NCBI GenBank assembly: GCA_035048485.1
Contig: CM068592.1
Location: forward strand, 42,546,133 to 42,610,132
Direction of reading: 5' to 3'
DNA: 64,000 bases
Source of the DNA: Pteria penguin
Lineage: Eukaryota; Mollusca; Bivalvia; Pterioida; Pteriidae
Position 1 is the first letter of the stretch. The number at the start of each line of letters is the position of its first letter. The notes under the pieces were generated by a model that saw nothing but the letters and a program-made list of their open reading frames with translations, was not told where the DNA came from and did no database searches. A program made the translations under genes and the position numbers. Of the stretch, positions 61,341 through 64,000 are shown in pieces.

Positions 61341-63190
61341 AATATAAACACAGACATTACAATAAACTAAACTACATTACAAACATGTTCGAAAAAAAAA
61401 AAGCATAACGCGCATAAACGAACATGTGGCATGCAAATGTACGATACAGGGCACAGTGTATTATAATATCTGCACTTTATTTCAATTTAGCTAAATGTAC
61501 ATTACAGCATATACTTTTTAGGAGCGGATACAAGAATTTGTTTTAAATAGAGGGTATGGTGGTAAGGTTCAACTTATGAAAAACGAACACGTCGGAGAAC
61601 GCGAGAACCACTCCCCTACTACACAAAGTGCTGTCATCTGTAAGGTGACGACATCGTCCTGATGAATGACCTTCAAATTCTGACTTGCGCAATGGATTTA
61701 AGGAAGCAGTGAAGACTGTGCATACCATTTCACAAAAGTTCCTACGGATTTTAAAGGGTTTCCGTAAGTTTTATCTAGACAGAATATGACATTAAACTTT
61801 GGGGGGGGGGGGGGGGGGGTTTTTTGTTTTTGTTTATTTTTTTGGGAGGGGGGGGGGAGTGTTTGTTTGTTTGTTGTTGTTGTTGTTGGATTTTTTTTTC
61901 TTTGTATTTTGGGATGAAAAGTATCGTCCTTTAATAAACGATTTTCAGTTCTGGTTCCCCCTTTTTGCAAAATCTGGGGTTGAAAGTTACGAAAACTCCA
62001 TAGAAATTTCGTGAAAACTTCGTGAAATAATCTGCTGTTATGTATCAATGTCGAACGTGACGGGTTTCGAGATAAGGGGCAGTAGATAAAAAAAAATTGG
62101 CTTCCGAATGTAGGAGTTAAATGCTGACTGTCATATTAGAAATTCTTTGCCACTTCTCTACACCAAGCTGCCCCTTCACCCATTATGTGGTGTGGGACAT
62201 ATCATCTCAAGCAGATGATTGACCAATTGTCTTGCAGGAAATTAACACGTGGTATAAAAGTAATATTGATACTGGGATAACTACTGATAATCATTTAATT
62301 CCTAGTGAGAAGCGAACTCTCCTCTGAAAAAACCAAATTACAACATATTGGAAATCAAATTTCAATGCAAAATTTTAATAGATCGACAGAATCAAAGATT
62401 GGGTTTCCCCCTCGAGATAACAAACAATACGTTAACATGAATCCTCGCACATTGCAATCTATTTTTAGATATCCGACTCCATGCCTTCGACAATAGGAGA
62501 ACGCGTCCGAAAGGAAAGGGTTGTTTACTCTGTGTTATTGACGATATTTCATTCCTAGCAACTTTATAACTATTTTGTGGGAACAGAATCAATACTATAC
62601 CCGACGCTCATGTTTTATTTCAGTAATTCTCTTTGTCATTTGTCTTTATGTCTCCGGGATTCACGACTCAAGGGAGACGTTGCGCTTTAGGTTTTAGTGT
62701 ATTCGTACTACTTCCGATGCTACGAACAACGTTTGTCGATACGCTCTAAAGGTCATGATAATAAAGCATGTATAATTTGAAATGATGAAAAAAAAAAATA
62801 CTGGCGAAAATCTGGATATGACTTGGCTGATCATGTGACGACGCAAGGTTTTATTCTTGACTATTTGTAGATGACGACTGTTTCCTTTTTATGCTTTGAA
62901 CCTTTCTCGTAGTACATCCATAACGGAGTTTTAATTTCATACTACATGTATTAAAAGAAGATGTGTAAAACATATGAACACTGATAATCCGGACGGCAGC
63001 AATATTCCAAAATAGTTTTAAAAATCAAAGGTCGTGGTCAAGGAGTGGAAACTCGAGGTACCAATGGAAAGCATTCGTGGCAAAGATTGCAGATACATGT
63101 ATAGAGGGGAGAGGATATCTAATTCAACTGTATGTGGCCACGGGAATATAAGAAAAAGCTCATAAAATGACGGTAAAAAATGTGATAGTA
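61341..63190. other. No supported gene; homopolymer tracts
   Basis: A poly-G tract at 61800-61820 and G/T-rich sequence to 61900 create low-complexity open frames. No conserved protein, RNA gene or array is recognised elsewhere in this stretch. Confidence 0.45.
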
Positions 63191-63194
63191 TGTG

Positions 63195-63580
63195 CATTTG
63201 TGGTACAGACTATAGGGGCGGTCATTTCAGGAACAGACTATAGGGGCGGTCATTTGTAGTACCGACTAATGGCGGTCATTTGTTGGACCGACTGAGGGCG
63301 GTTATTTGTGGTATCAACTTAGGGCGGTCATTTGTGGTACCGACTACGAGCGGTCATTTGCGGTACCGACTAGGGCGGTCATTTGTGATACTGAGTAAGG
63401 GCGATGATTTGTGATACCGACTAGGGACGGTCATTTGTGGTACCGACAAATGACTATCATATGTAGTGCCGACAAATGACGGTCATTTGTGGTACCGACT
63501 AAGGACGGTCATTTATGGTACCAACTAAGGACTGTAATTTCTGGTACCGACTAAGGACGGTCATTGTGGTACCGACTTCG
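63195..63580. repeat. About 24-bp minisatellite
   Basis: About 16 units based on GGCGGTCATTTGTGGTACCG plus ACTA, with drifting copies. The remaining 63590-64000 shows nothing recognised. Confidence 0.88.
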
Positions 63581-64000
63581 GTCGAACATCGGTCTATGGT
63601 CCCATCTTCTCACTCATCACAAAATCAGTACAATCAAAGAACGTACTTCTACAAATATCAATGAAAGTCCCGTCTCTTACAGTTTTAAAGTCAGGGCCAA
63701 TGTTTCATTTTGTAGACATACAGATAAACTATATACCCCACAAATTCCAATTCCTCGGGCAATGAAATGTATAGAAATAATGAAATGAATTATCAAAAAT
63801 GTAACTTGGGAAGATAGATTCAAGTTATTTGTACACAGATGACAATCTTTCCCTTCTTGTACATAAAGCACTGAAGTTAAGACACCAGAAATCTAGAGAC
63901 CCATTCCAATGTATGTCAGTTATAAATGTTTGGAAACTCTTCCCCTATTGTGTAATGTGTATTTTTCTGCAATAATTTAAAGGGAGGTTTTAGGGTAGTG

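Noticed and set aside
61799..62048. Glycine/phenylalanine-rich and proline-rich open frames.
   Set aside because: Low-complexity translation of poly-G and GT-rich tracts.

Overview
The window is nuclear DNA from an animal, most likely a bivalve mollusc or another lophotrochozoan. The evidence is split genes with GT-AG introns, AT-rich non-coding DNA, tRNA-derived SINEs ending in AATCA-type tails, and dispersed repeats resembling ones I recall from bivalve genomes. The species call is an inference. There is no operon structure and nothing bacterial. About half of the 64 kb is tandem repeat, estimated by adding up array lengths.  Two complete conserved genes lie head to head and share a gap of about 320 bp. 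On the minus strand, 12 exons between 18155 and 1714 join in phase into a 425-residue peroxisomal 3-ketoacyl-CoA thiolase (ACAA1-like), with an N-terminal PTS2 signal and Cys125, His377 and Cys408 in catalytic motifs. On the plus strand, 8 exons between 18474 and 46283 join into a 247-residue SNF8/VPS22/EAP30 subunit of ESCRT-II. The long open frames in the rest of the window are products of repeat arrays.  Layout: 1-1700 holds dispersed repeat and the thiolase 3' flank. 1.7-18.2 kb is the thiolase gene, whose introns carry large minisatellites at 4.5-6.5, 9.4-11.7 and 12.1-16.9 kb. 18.2-18.5 kb is the putative bidirectional promoter. 18.5-46.3 kb is SNF8, with two SINEs, a LINE remnant, a retroelement remnant, several MITE-like elements and arrays of 47-, 63-, 42-, 35- and 33-bp units. 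46.3-64 kb has no recognisable gene. It holds three weak candidate exons on the minus strand at 49.3, 53.3 and 55.2 kb, a SINE whose core has become a minisatellite (47.1-47.7 kb), further arrays, a (TA)n tract, a CpG-rich 40-bp array of about 4.5 kb (55.6-60.1 kb) and small foldback elements.  The most unusual pattern is that several arrays are built from copies of a 5' splice site. The ends of SNF8 exons 3 and 6 and thiolase exons 4 and 9, with their GT donors, are repeated in tandem just inside the following intron. A candidate exon at 53.3 kb may be a fifth case. Many repeat units also contain a self-complementary core, up to a perfect 16-bp palindrome.  The two genes act in different pathways: peroxisomal fatty-acid beta-oxidation and endosomal sorting. 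The only link seen here is their shared promoter region.
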